Part shown: in pieces, positions 51,014 through 58,797 of the stretch
Layout: the number at the start of each line of letters is the position of its first letter
How positions within the stretch are numbered: position 1 is the stretch's first letter
Assembly: GCF_004135285.1 (NCBI RefSeq)
Contig: NZ_CP035494.1
Coordinates: 3,658,001 to 3,722,000, forward strand
DNA length: 64,000 bases
DNA from: Microbacterium protaetiae
GTDB lineage: Bacteria > Actinomycetota > Actinomycetes > Actinomycetales > Microbacteriaceae
Direction of reading: 5' to 3'
Notes under the pieces: generated by a model
What the model was told of the DNA's origin: nothing
Seen by the model: the letters and a program-made list of their open reading frames with translations, nothing else
Database searches by the model: none
Made by a program: the position numbers and the translations under genes

Positions 51014-51763
51014 ATGGTGGACGTGGGAGAAGTGCGCAGCGCGGTCGTCATCGAGGACGAGCGCGACATCCGTCATCTGCTGGCCACGGTACTCACGCAG
51101 GCCGGCTTCGCGGTTCGCGCCGCCGCCGATGGCGCCACCGGACTGTCGCTGGTGCGCGAGTACGCGCCGCTGGTGACCACTCTGGACATCAACATGCCGG
51201 GCATGGACGGCTTCGAAACCGCGCGCCGCATCCGGGCGGCAAGTTCCACGTATCTGGTGATCCTCACCGCCCGCAGCGCCGAGATCGATGCGCTGCAGGG
51301 GCTGGAGGCCGGCGCCGACGACTACATCGCCAAGCCCTTCCGGCCTCGGGAGCTGCGGGCGCGCATCGACGCCATGCTGCGACGACCGCGCACCCATCTG
51401 CTGGCACCCGGAGCGGATGCGCCGCCGAGCGCCGACCACGGATGGCTCGAACATCGCGGTCTGCGCCTGCATCGGCAGATGCATCTTGTCGAGGAGGACC
51501 ACTCTCCGCTCGTGCTCACCCGCAGTGAATTCGATCTGCTCGCCGAGCTGATGAGCTCGGGGCGTCGCGTACGCAGCAAGAAGGAGCTGGCGCGGGCCCT
51601 GCGCGGCACGCATGCGGGCGCCTCTGATTTCGTCAGCGACAGCGATGCCCGGGCCATCGAGGTGCACATGGCGAATCTGCGCCGCAAGCTTGGTGAGAAC
51701 CCGTCACAGCCGCGGTGGATCGAAACCGTCCGCGGTGTCGGATACCGCCTCACCGCCCAATGA
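51014..51763 (+). CDS. OmpR/PhoB-type response regulator
   Basis: A 249-residue two-domain regulator. The receiver has VIEDERD, phosphoacceptor Asp58 in TTLDINMPGMDG and Lys107 in YIAKPFRPREL. The C-terminal winged helix contains LTRSEFDLLAELMSSGRRV and ends with RAIEVHMANLRRKLGENPSQ-type recognition sequence and VRGVGYRLTAQ. The start has a GGGGGAGAG ribosome-binding site and a TATCCT hexamer upstream at 50988-50993. It converges on, and overlaps by 60 bases, the degenerate-GGDEF gene; the PAS histidine kinase at 52896-54539 is the obvious partner, though on the other strand. Confidence 0.92.
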   Translation: MVDVGEVRSAVVIEDERDIRHLLATVLTQAGFAVRAAADGATGLSLVREYAPLVTTLDINMPGMDGFETARRIRAASSTYLVILTARSAEIDALQGLEAGADDYIAKPFRPRELRARIDAMLRRPRTHLLAPGADAPPSADHGWLEHRGLRLHRQMHLVEEDHSPLVLTRSEFDLLAELMSSGRRVRSKKELARALRGTHAGASDFVSDSDARAIEVHMANLRRKLGENPSQPRWIETVRGVGYRLTAQ

Positions 51764-52906
51764 CGCCGCGCGGGCGGCGCTGACCAGACGGTCGACGTCG
51801 GGGCCCTGCGTGTCGCTGAGCGCCACTCCCACTCCCACGGCAGGCAGGATGGCACCGGGAACGGCCTGCAGCTGCTCGAACACGCCGCGCGAAATGCGAA
51901 CCGCCAGACGCCGCGCTTCGGCGGCAGATCCGACCACGCTGGTCACCAGCAGCAGTCCTTGGCCGTCCTCGCCCACCCGTGCTGCCGCGGGTGCGCTGTG
52001 GCGCACCCCGCGACGCCATGCCTGCGCGACCTCCTGCGCCGCCTCGCTGCCGAACGCCTGCGAAATCTGCGCGAGGTCGTCGATGCGCACGGCGAGCACA
52101 GCGACCAGTTCGTCGTGCCACTGAGCGCGCGTGAGAAGGCCCTGCAGAGCGATCCAGAACTGCTCGGCCACCAGTACGCCGCTGTCGGCCCCGGTCGCCC
52201 GTGCCATCTCGCGCGCCGCACGCCCGCGCGCAGCATCCATCTCCTGCAGACCGCGCACCGGAGTGCGTCCGGCGCGTAGGACGGATGCCGCCACCAGCGA
52301 CACGATCGTGAATGTCACTGTCACGAAACTCGACGGGATCGTCGACAACCACATCTGGAAGAAGGGTCCGTTCGGACCCTCTACACTGAACACCACCAGA
52401 CGCACCACGCAGTACACGCCATACAGGCCCAGCACCACCGCCAGCGCCCAGGCCGTGCGCGAGGCCCGCAGTGCGCCGCGAAGACACTCCACGCACCCGA
52501 GCGTGCTGAACACTGCGAGCAGGGTGAACATGGTGCGCGCGCCTGCCCAGTCGCCGCCCTGTGGGCCCGCCACCACCACCATCACCGCGGTCACCACCGC
52601 TGCCACGCCCGCCGCCGCGGCGGCGGCGCGGCTCGCGCGGGCGTTGTAGCGTCGGCATCCCAGCCAGATCGCCGAGATCGTCGTGACGAACGCCGCATTG
52701 CCGACGGCGATCGCCCACCACGCCGAACGGTCATAGGCCCACACCAGATACGCCAGCAGCGCGACCGGGGCCGCCAGAAACGCCACCGCCCAGACGCGGC
52801 CCACGCCGTCGTCGCGCCGAATCACCGTCTCGGCGATGAAGACGATGCTGCTCACGGCGACGACCAGCGCCGTCATCACCAGCACAGAGGCCAGATCAAG
52901 ATTCAT
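51704..52906 (-). CDS. Membrane protein with degenerate GGDEF-like domain
   Basis: A 400-residue protein with about six membrane spans in residues 8-215 and a soluble C-terminal region that looks like a GGDEF fold. The position where diguanylate cyclases have RxGGDEF reads RVGEDGQGLLLV near residue 310, so the catalytic residues are lost; flanking features such as AVRIDDLAQISQAFGSEAAQEV and GVGVALSDTQGPDVDRLVSAA fit the fold. It is probably a non-catalytic sensor or partner, not a c-di-GMP synthase. Its start overlaps the histidine kinase end by eleven bases, so both are one operon, and its 3' end overlaps the convergent regulator gene. Confidence 0.78.
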   Translation of the reverse strand: MNLDLASVLVMTALVVAVSSIVFIAETVIRRDDGVGRVWAVAFLAAPVALLAYLVWAYDRSAWWAIAVGNAAFVTTISAIWLGCRRYNARASRAAAAAAGVAAVVTAVMVVVAGPQGGDWAGARTMFTLLAVFSTLGCVECLRGALRASRTAWALAVVLGLYGVYCVVRLVVFSVEGPNGPFFQMWLSTIPSSFVTVTFTIVSLVAASVLRAGRTPVRGLQEMDAARGRAAREMARATGADSGVLVAEQFWIALQGLLTRAQWHDELVAVLAVRIDDLAQISQAFGSEAAQEVAQAWRRGVRHSAPAAARVGEDGQGLLLVTSVVGSAAEARRLAVRISRGVFEQLQAVPGAILPAVGVGVALSDTQGPDVDRLVSAARAASLGGEAVSDTADGFDPPRL

Positions 52907-54539
52907 CGATGCGCTCCTGGCTGCTCGGGCCACCCTTCGGCAACCGTACGGTGAACGTCGTGCCCACCCCGGGGGTGCTCTCCACCGAGATGTCGCCATC
53001 ATGCGCCCGCACGATGTCACGGCTGATCGCCAGCCCCAGTCCGGTGCCGGGAAGATGGGCTTCCCGCACGGCGCGCGCGCGATAGAACCGCTGAAAGAGC
53101 TGCGGCAGATCGGCGGCAGTGACACCGATCCCGGTGTCGTGGACGGTGATCCGGACATCGGAGCCGAAGCCGTGCGTGGCCAGCTTGACCCTGCCCCGCT
53201 CGCGGTTGTAGGCGATGGCGTTGGCGATGAGGTTGTCCAGCACCTGCCGCAGCCGCGAAGGATCCACGACAGCGTGCACCGGCCGGACGTCGGTGTCATC
53301 CACCTCGATGCCGCGCTCCCGCGCACGCGGCATCGCCGACTCCGCGGCGCGCCGCACGATCTCGGCGACATCGGCCTCGACCGGTTCGATGCTCAGTTGC
53401 GTGGTGGCGTCGTGGGTGCGCTGCGAAGCGGCCAGGATGTCGCCGATGATCTTCAACAGCCGCTCGGCGTTGCGCTCGGCGACCTCGACCCGGGCCCGTG
53501 CCTCGGCGGGAACGGTGGGGTCTTCCAAGACAAGGTCGAGAAAGCCGAGGATCGATGTGAGCGGTGTGCGCAGTTCGTGCGAAACAGAGGCGACGAGTTC
53601 ATCGCGCGCGCGCAACGCCGTCATCTCGGCGGTGACGTCGCTGGAGACGACGACGGCCCCGACATCGGCCCCGCTCGGCAGCCTGAGCCGCCGTGCCGTC
53701 ACGCTCAGCGCCTGCCGGCGCCCGTCGGGCGGGCCGAACCAGACCAGCTGATGATCGAATGCCTCACCGCGCCGCGCCCGGGCCAACGGCAGCTCGGGCG
53801 GCGCGAGCTGCGTGGTGCCGTCAGGTCCGTAGGCGTCGGGAGCATCGTCGCCGAGCGCGTGCTGCAAACGCTCGTGCGCGTCGTTGGCAACGGCCACCGC
53901 GCCGTCTGCCTCGATCCGCACGACGCCGAAGTCGACGGCGTCGAGCACCTCGGCCAGTTCCTGCTCCTGTTGCCGGGTGCGCTGCAGCGCATCCACGAGC
54001 ACGCGTGCCTGTCGGTCCAGCAGAGCGCGCTGCGCGCTCGAGCGCCGCGCAGTCACGAACGTCACCAGGCTCACCGCCAGCACCGTCAACGGGAACAGCA
54101 GTGTGCCGTACTCGACGCCCGCGTGATAGTCGTGCGCGACGGCGAGGGCGAACAGCCCCGTGCTGGCCACCGTTCCCCCGATGATGCCGGCCACACCGAA
54201 CCCCGCCGCCAGCCACATCGCCGGAAAGACCCACAACAGGCCGAACCCCGACAGCGTGCTCGAGATGCGCATAGCGCCGATCGCCAGGATGTCGACGGCC
54301 GGCACGAGTGCCAGCCAGGGCGGTGCCACGCGGTCCCATGGCACGACCAGGGTGACCCCCGTCATGACGAACACCCCCAGCGCGCCCGCGAAGAACAAAG
54401 CGACATCGCCGGGAAATTCACCCGCCAGCACCAGGAACGTGACCACCAGAACGACACAGGCCAGCATCAGCTGGTTCAGCAGCGCGCTGCGCTCGCGTGT
54501 GCGGTCGACCCCCAGCGGCCCGGTCGCAGGCTCGTGCAT
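52896..54539 (-). CDS. Membrane sensor histidine kinase with PAS domain
   Basis: A 547-residue kinase. Five to six membrane spans fill residues about 25-170 (MASE-like, no obvious ligand site), then a coiled-coil with QRTRQQEQELAEVLDAVDFGV leading into a PAS domain (about 195-300), HisKA with SVSHELRTPLTSILGFLDL (His near 320) and an HATPase with QVLDNLIANAIAYNRE (N box), VHDTGIGV and PGTGLGLAISRDIV. The ATG follows TACGGT by six bases, so the transcript is leaderless. It is co-transcribed with the degenerate-GGDEF protein and adjacent to an OmpR-type regulator. Confidence 0.92.
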   Translation of the reverse strand: MHEPATGPLGVDRTRERSALLNQLMLACVVLVVTFLVLAGEFPGDVALFFAGALGVFVMTGVTLVVPWDRVAPPWLALVPAVDILAIGAMRISSTLSGFGLLWVFPAMWLAAGFGVAGIIGGTVASTGLFALAVAHDYHAGVEYGTLLFPLTVLAVSLVTFVTARRSSAQRALLDRQARVLVDALQRTRQQEQELAEVLDAVDFGVVRIEADGAVAVANDAHERLQHALGDDAPDAYGPDGTTQLAPPELPLARARRGEAFDHQLVWFGPPDGRRQALSVTARRLRLPSGADVGAVVVSSDVTAEMTALRARDELVASVSHELRTPLTSILGFLDLVLEDPTVPAEARARVEVAERNAERLLKIIGDILAASQRTHDATTQLSIEPVEADVAEIVRRAAESAMPRARERGIEVDDTDVRPVHAVVDPSRLRQVLDNLIANAIAYNRERGRVKLATHGFGSDVRITVHDTGIGVTAADLPQLFQRFYRARAVREAHLPGTGLGLAISRDIVRAHDGDISVESTPGVGTTFTVRLPKGGPSSQERIDES

Positions 54540-54545
54540 ACTGCG

Positions 54546-54551
54546 ACCGTA
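54546..54551 (-). promoter_or_regulatory. -10 hexamer of leaderless PAS-kinase operon
   Basis: Minus-strand TACGGT, six bases, then the ATG at 54539. Confidence 0.5.
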
Positions 54552-54584
54552 GCGCCTCGGCGGCTCATTGTGCGTCCAGACGCG

Positions 54585-54617
54585 GAAAGGGCCGGGGCTC
54601 GCGGCCCCGACCCTTTC
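54585..54617 (-). terminator. Terminator hairpin after rpsA
   Basis: GAAAGGGCCGGGGC (54585-54598) pairs with GCCCCGACCCTTTC (54604-54617) over a five-base loop, with a single mismatch in a 14-bp stem. It starts 18 bases after the rpsA stop and separates it from the kinase operon. There is no U-tract. Confidence 0.8.
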
Positions 54618-54634
54618 GACTGCTCTTCGTCGGC

Positions 54635-56086
54635 TCAGTTGCCCGAGAGCTTCTCACGCAGTGCGGCGAGAGCCTCGTCGTCGGCCAGCGTGCCACCCGG
54701 AGTGGACTCGCTGGAGAACGACGACGACGCCTCGGCGGCGCCGAAGCCGGTGGCCTCGGCCTCGGCCGCCTTCGCGACCTGAGCCTTGTGGGCCTCCCAG
54801 CGCGCCTGGGCGGCAGCGTATTCCTGCTCCCACTTCTCGCGCTGCTCGTCGAAGCCTTCCTTCCACTGGTTGGTCTCCGAGTCGAAGCCCTCGGGGAACT
54901 TGTACTCCCCGTTCTCGTCGTACTCGGTGGCCATGCCGTAGAGGGCCGGGTCGAACTCGGTGCCGAACGGGTCGACGGCGTCGTTCGCCTGCTTGAGCGA
55001 GAGCGAGATGCGGCGACGCTCGAGGTCGATGTCGATGACCTTGACGAAGACCTCTTCGCCCACCGACACGACCTGCTCTGCCAGCTCGACGTGCTTGCCC
55101 GACAGCTCCGAGATGTGCACGAGGCCCTCGATGCCGTCTGCCACACGCACGAACGCGCCGAACGGAACGAGCTTGGTGACCTTGCCCGGTGCGATCTGGC
55201 CGATCGCGTGCGTGCGGGCGAAGACCTGCCACGGGTCCTCCTGCGTCGCCTTCAGCGACAGCGAGACGCGCTCACGGTCGAGATCGACCTCGAGAACCTC
55301 GACCGTGACCTCCTGGCCCACCTCGACGACCTCGCTGGCGTGCTCGATGTGCTTCCAGCTGAGTTCGGAGACGTGCACCAGACCGTCGACGCCGCCCAGG
55401 TCGACGAACGCGCCGAAGTTGACGATCGACGAGACCGTGCCCTTGCGGATCTGACCCTTGTGCAGGTTGTTGAGGAAGTTCGTGCGGGACTCGGACTGCG
55501 TCTGCTCGAGCAGGGCGCGGCGCGACAGCACGACGTTGTTGCGGTTCTTGTCGAGCTCGAGGATCTTCGCCTCCAGCTCCTGGCCCAGGTACGGGGTCAG
55601 GTCGCGCACGCGGCGCAGCTCGATGAGCGAGGCGGGCAGGAAGCCGCGCAGCCCGATGTCGACGATGAGGCCGCCCTTGACGACCTCGATCACCTGACCG
55701 GTCACGACACCGTCGTTCTCCTTGATCTTCTCGACGTCGCCCCAGGCACGCTCGTACTGGGCGCGCTTCTTGGAGAGGATCAGGCGGCCTTCCTTGTCCT
55801 CCTTCTGAAGGACCAGGGCCTCGACCTGGTCGCCGACGTTGACGACCTCGTTGGGGTCGACGTCGTGCTTGATCGAAAGCTCACGCGAGGGGATCACGCC
55901 CTCGGTCTTGTACCCGACGTCGAGGAGCACCTCGTCGCGGTCGATCTTCACCACGGTGCCTTCGATGAGGTCGCCGTCGTTGAAGAACTTCAGGGTCTTC
56001 TCGACCGCGGCCAGGAAGTCCTCAGCAGATCCGATGTCGTTGATGGCGACCTGCGTGGTGGCCGGGGCGGTCGTTGCGGTAGTCAT
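54635..56086 (-). CDS. rpsA: 30S ribosomal protein S1
   Basis: RNA-binding ribosomal protein, 483 residues, with four S1 (OB-fold) repeats at about residues 36-105, 122-190, 208-277 and 294-363; GQIRKGTVSSIVNFGAFVDLG and GKVTKLVPFGAFVRVADGIEG are typical starts of repeats 3 and 4. The C-terminal 115 residues are an acidic, Gln/Ala-rich tail ending in LAALREKLSGN. Actinobacterial S1 has four rather than six domains, as here. The ATG has AAGGA about 13 bases upstream. A minus-strand TAACCT at 56236-56231 could give a leader of roughly 140 bases, possibly used for autoregulation. Confidence 0.96.
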   Translation of the reverse strand: MTTATTAPATTQVAINDIGSAEDFLAAVEKTLKFFNDGDLIEGTVVKIDRDEVLLDVGYKTEGVIPSRELSIKHDVDPNEVVNVGDQVEALVLQKEDKEGRLILSKKRAQYERAWGDVEKIKENDGVVTGQVIEVVKGGLIVDIGLRGFLPASLIELRRVRDLTPYLGQELEAKILELDKNRNNVVLSRRALLEQTQSESRTNFLNNLHKGQIRKGTVSSIVNFGAFVDLGGVDGLVHVSELSWKHIEHASEVVEVGQEVTVEVLEVDLDRERVSLSLKATQEDPWQVFARTHAIGQIAPGKVTKLVPFGAFVRVADGIEGLVHISELSGKHVELAEQVVSVGEEVFVKVIDIDLERRRISLSLKQANDAVDPFGTEFDPALYGMATEYDENGEYKFPEGFDSETNQWKEGFDEQREKWEQEYAAAQARWEAHKAQVAKAAEAEATGFGAAEASSSFSSESTPGGTLADDEALAALREKLSGN

Positions 56087-56277
56087 GTAGTGGGTTGTCC
56101 TTGTAGGTTCAGGAATCGGGCCCCGGCGCGCGCGTGCCCCCCGAAAGGGACACGTCGTGGATGCCGGAGCGAAGCGGATTGTGTTGCGATGTCACGTGCG
56201 CGCACCGTGCGGTCACGCGAATGACACTCCAGGTTATCAGAACCCGCCCTGCGCCCGCGATGTTCCCGGCATCCGTC

Positions 56278-56283
56278 TACCGT
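56278..56283 (+). promoter_or_regulatory. -10 hexamer fixing the GTG start at 56290
   Basis: TACCGT followed by six bases and GTG. It decides the start, since the frame is open far upstream and no ribosome-binding site is visible. Confidence 0.5.
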
Positions 56284-56289
56284 GGTGGT

Positions 56290-56787
56290 GTGGCCGATTC
56301 CGCTGATGCCCTCACCATCGTCTCTTCCCGCCGCAATCTCGTCGTCCTCCTCGTGATCTGCGTGCTCTTCACCGCAATGGGGATCGTCGTGCTGGCGCTG
56401 GCGCCGACCAAGACGCTCAACCTCGTCGTCGGCATCGCCGCAATCGGCTTCTTCGGGTTCGGCGGGGGCGTTTCGCTGATCGGCCAGTGGCGTCGTTCCG
56501 TGGTGCTGGTCGCCGACGACTCCGGCATTCGGATCACCGGAGCCGGCCGTATCCCCTGGGCCGACGTCGACCGGATCGGCGCGACCGGCGAGGGGCTCGG
56601 CATCCGGCTGCGCCGCTACGACACGTTCCTGTCCACCGCTCCCGCCAAGGCCGAACACACCGCCGCCACGCTGCGTGCCGGGCGCACCCAGCACGCCGGC
56701 TACGATCTTGTCTTCGCCGAGCGCTTCCTGGACCGCTCGCCCGGTGAGGCCGCCCGCGATCTGCAGCGCCGACGTCCGGTCAGCTGA
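56290..56787 (+). CDS. Membrane protein with PH-like domain (STM3941-like), unknown function
   Basis: A 165-residue protein with two membrane spans near residues 16-37 and 44-66, then a soluble region with VVLVADDSGIRITGAGRIPWADVDRIGATG, split here over a short hydrophobic strand pattern, that resembles the bacterial PH-like STM3941 group. The C-terminal part is Arg-rich and ends RDLQRRRPVS. I use GTG 56290 because it follows TACCGT by six bases. It is divergent from rpsA and overlaps the convergent FUSC gene by eight bases. No functional assignment is possible. Confidence 0.72.
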   Translation: MADSADALTIVSSRRNLVVLLVICVLFTAMGIVVLALAPTKTLNLVVGIAAIGFFGFGGGVSLIGQWRRSVVLVADDSGIRITGAGRIPWADVDRIGATGEGLGIRLRRYDTFLSTAPAKAEHTAATLRAGRTQHAGYDLVFAERFLDRSPGEAARDLQRRRPVS

Positions 56788-57817
56788 GCACGGTCTGGTC
56801 CGCACGCACCGAAAGAGCGCGCACGCCCAGCACCGCCAGGCCGATTCCGATACCCACGGCCGTGCCCCAGAAGCGGTCCGACAGCAGTTCGCCCATCGGA
56901 CCCGGGCGTGCGGCGTTGCCGATCAGCAGCGCCAGGGGCGTGATGAAAAGCATCGCGACACCGTAGTTGCGCTGCACGAACATCTCCGTACCCAGCTGCA
57001 GCCCGAGCGCGACCGGCACCAGGGCCCATCCCGGCAGCTGCAGCATCAGAAGGGCCGCGGCCACGACAAGACCGGCCGCCGTGCCCACCACCCGCAGCGT
57101 CCCGCGCACCAGCCACGGCCCGCGCAGCGAGACAGACGCCGGTACGACCGCCGAGAGCACGGCCCAATAGACGTGATGAAGTCCCAGACCTATCGCCACG
57201 GCACCGGCCAGCGACGACGCCACCACGACGTCGACGAGCACGCCACCTCCGGCGGCATCCCGCCACGTCCCGTGCCAGGGCGCCTGCCGCGGTCCTCCGC
57301 GCAGGCGGCCTCGCCCCCGCACCACGGCTCCCGCCATGCCCACGAGCACCGCAAAGCTCGCGGTGCCGGCGGTCACCGCGACCACGAGCGCCGACGCCCA
57401 GCCGCCCAGCGCCGGTCCCGACGCGAAGGCGCCCGAGGCGAAGACGAAGAACAGCGGCCCCGCCGGCTTCCACCGCACGACGTTGCCGAGCACGGTCGCC
57501 GCCACCGCGACCAGGACCACCACCAGGGTGCTCGACCACGGGCGCAGCGGCAGGTGCGCCGCCGCCAACCCGACGGTCACCGCCGCGGTCAGACCCGCCC
57601 CGGTGATCGCCTGCACGCGAAGCCGCGCCACGGGGGCGAGGTCGCGGCCGAACACGGCGGCGAAGGCGCCGAAGGCGGCGGCGCCGAGAAGGTCGAGCCG
57701 CCCGGTCGCCAGAAGCACGAGCATCGGGATGCCGACACTGACCGCGCATCGGAGGGCGACACGGTGCGCCCCCGCATTCGGTCCGATTCGCAGCAGCTGA
57801 ACGCCGAATTCCCTCAC
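56780..57817 (-). CDS. FUSC-family membrane transporter, MarR-linked
   Basis: Aromatic-acid-exporter-like FUSC protein, about 345 residues, with ten or so hydrophobic segments arranged as two similar halves; the second half starts near VVVASSLAGAVAIGLGLHHVYW with the FUSC-typical YWAVLSAVVPAS motif. No large soluble domain separates the halves. A GTG at 57829 is in frame, but the GTG at 57817 has GAGGAG four bases upstream and is preferred. It is divergent from a marR gene, with a palindromic operator between, so export of a small toxic or aromatic compound under MarR control is likely. Confidence 0.82.
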   Translation of the reverse strand: MREFGVQLLRIGPNAGAHRVALRCAVSVGIPMLVLLATGRLDLLGAAAFGAFAAVFGRDLAPVARLRVQAITGAGLTAAVTVGLAAAHLPLRPWSSTLVVVLVAVAATVLGNVVRWKPAGPLFFVFASGAFASGPALGGWASALVVAVTAGTASFAVLVGMAGAVVRGRGRLRGGPRQAPWHGTWRDAAGGGVLVDVVVASSLAGAVAIGLGLHHVYWAVLSAVVPASVSLRGPWLVRGTLRVVGTAAGLVVAAALLMLQLPGWALVPVALGLQLGTEMFVQRNYGVAMLFITPLALLIGNAARPGPMGELLSDRFWGTAVGIGIGLAVLGVRALSVRADQTVLS

Positions 57818-57838
57818 CGAACTCCTCACATTTCGTTT

Positions 57839-57865
57839 ACTTGTGAACTATAATACTTCACAAGT
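57839..57865. promoter_or_regulatory. MarR-type operator between divergent FUSC and marR genes
   Basis: ACTTGTGAA (57839-57847) and TTCACAAGT (57857-57865) are perfect inverted repeats around a nine-base centre. The centre contains TATAAT at 57849-57854 for marR, and on the other strand TATTAT (57855-57850) for the transporter. One MarR dimer would therefore shut both promoters. Confidence 0.8.
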
Positions 57866-57877
57866 GAAGGGCTTTCA

Positions 57878-58366
57878 ATGGACGATGAAGACATGGTCGA
57901 CCGCATCCGCGCCGATTGGGCGCAGATGCGGCCTGAGCTGGACACCGCACCGATCGCCGTGATGGGCCGCATCCTGCTGGCAGCCCGACTCGCACAGGAG
58001 CGCAGCGACGCGGCGATGACGGCGGCCGGTCTGACCCGGGCGGAGTTCGATCTGCTCAGCCAGCTGCGACGCAGCCTGCTCCCCTTGCGACCCGGCGATC
58101 TGACCCGCGGCATCGTCGGCTCGCCGGCGGCGACCACCAAGCGTCTGCACCGGCTCGGCGAGCTCGGCCTGGTGCAGCGCACCGCCGACCCCCTCGACGG
58201 CCGGGCGGCTCGCGTGTCACTGACCGAGAAGGGTCGACAACTGATCGATGACCTGCTGCCGCGCCAGCTCGCCGATGAGGCTGAGTTGCTGGCCGCGCTC
58301 ACCCCGCAGCAGCAGGCCCAGCTCGGCGCGTTGCTGCGGGTGCTGCTGCGCGCGTGGGAACCCTGA
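57878..58366 (+). CDS. MarR-family transcriptional regulator
   Basis: A 162-residue winged-helix repressor. LTRAEFDLLSQLRRSL and LRPGDLTRGIVGSPAATTKRLHRL form the DNA-recognition helices, and TADPLDGRAARVSLTEKGRQL is the wing, with the family Asp-x-Arg. The C-terminal helix ALTPQQQAQLGALLRVL serves dimerisation. A perfect TATAAT sits in the palindromic operator upstream, and GAAGGG provides the ribosome-binding site. It probably represses itself and the divergent FUSC gene, with release by an aromatic or phenolic ligand; the ligand is not known. Confidence 0.92.
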   Translation: MDDEDMVDRIRADWAQMRPELDTAPIAVMGRILLAARLAQERSDAAMTAAGLTRAEFDLLSQLRRSLLPLRPGDLTRGIVGSPAATTKRLHRLGELGLVQRTADPLDGRAARVSLTEKGRQLIDDLLPRQLADEAELLAALTPQQQAQLGALLRVLLRAWEP

Positions 58367-58381
58367 TCAGCCCGCCGCCGG

Positions 58382-58744
58382 TCAGCCGCGCGCGCTCTGG
58401 GCACACGAGACGCACAGCGTCGCCATCGGGCGCACCCGCAACCGCCCCACCGGGATCGGGCGACCGCATCCTTCGCACAGACCGTAGGTTCCGGCATCCC
58501 ACCGCACGAGGGCTGCGGCCAGATCGTCGCGCTCGCGCAGCTGCTCGGTGCGCAGTCCCTGTAAGCGCGACCACTCCCCCGACAGCGTCACGCCTTCGGG
58601 ATCGTGTTCGTCGTCGGCCGTCGCGTCGCCGCGAGCCTGGGCGAGAGCATCGAGGTCGGCCGCCAGCGCGGCGAGGGTCTTCTCGACCTGCGCCGCCCGC
58701 TCATCCAGCAGAGCACGCAGCTCCGCGCGGTGCGCATCGTCCAT
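58382..58744 (-). CDS. TraR/DksA-type zinc-finger protein
   Basis: A 120-residue DksA/TraR-family protein. The N-terminal two thirds is a helical hairpin or coiled coil (ALLDERAAQVEKTLAALAADL, then LQGLRTEQLRERDDLAAALV), and the C-terminal zinc finger uses Cys90, Cys93, Cys111 and Cys114 (CEGC...CVSC) with GTYGLCEGCGRPIPVGRL as signature. Such proteins reach into the secondary channel of RNA polymerase. GGGAG lies six bases before the ATG, and a TAAGCT hexamer nine bases before it. It shares a 53-base promoter region with the divergent second FUSC gene. Confidence 0.88.
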   Translation of the reverse strand: MDDAHRAELRALLDERAAQVEKTLAALAADLDALAQARGDATADDEHDPEGVTLSGEWSRLQGLRTEQLRERDDLAAALVRWDAGTYGLCEGCGRPIPVGRLRVRPMATLCVSCAQSARG

Positions 58745-58785
58745 GATCTCCCGAGCTTAGGCCCGCGCCGCACATGCGGGCGCAA

Positions 58786-58791
58786 TACCGT
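58786..58791 (+). promoter_or_regulatory. -10 hexamer of leaderless second FUSC gene
   Basis: TACCGT followed by six bases and ATG at 58798; it decides between this start and an in-frame ATG at 58774. Confidence 0.5.
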
Positions 58792-58797
58792 GGACTC

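Noticed and set aside
52836..56224. Long plus-strand open frames opposite the PAS kinase and rpsA
   Set aside because: Antisense to genes with clear domain signatures; composition typical of shadow frames.
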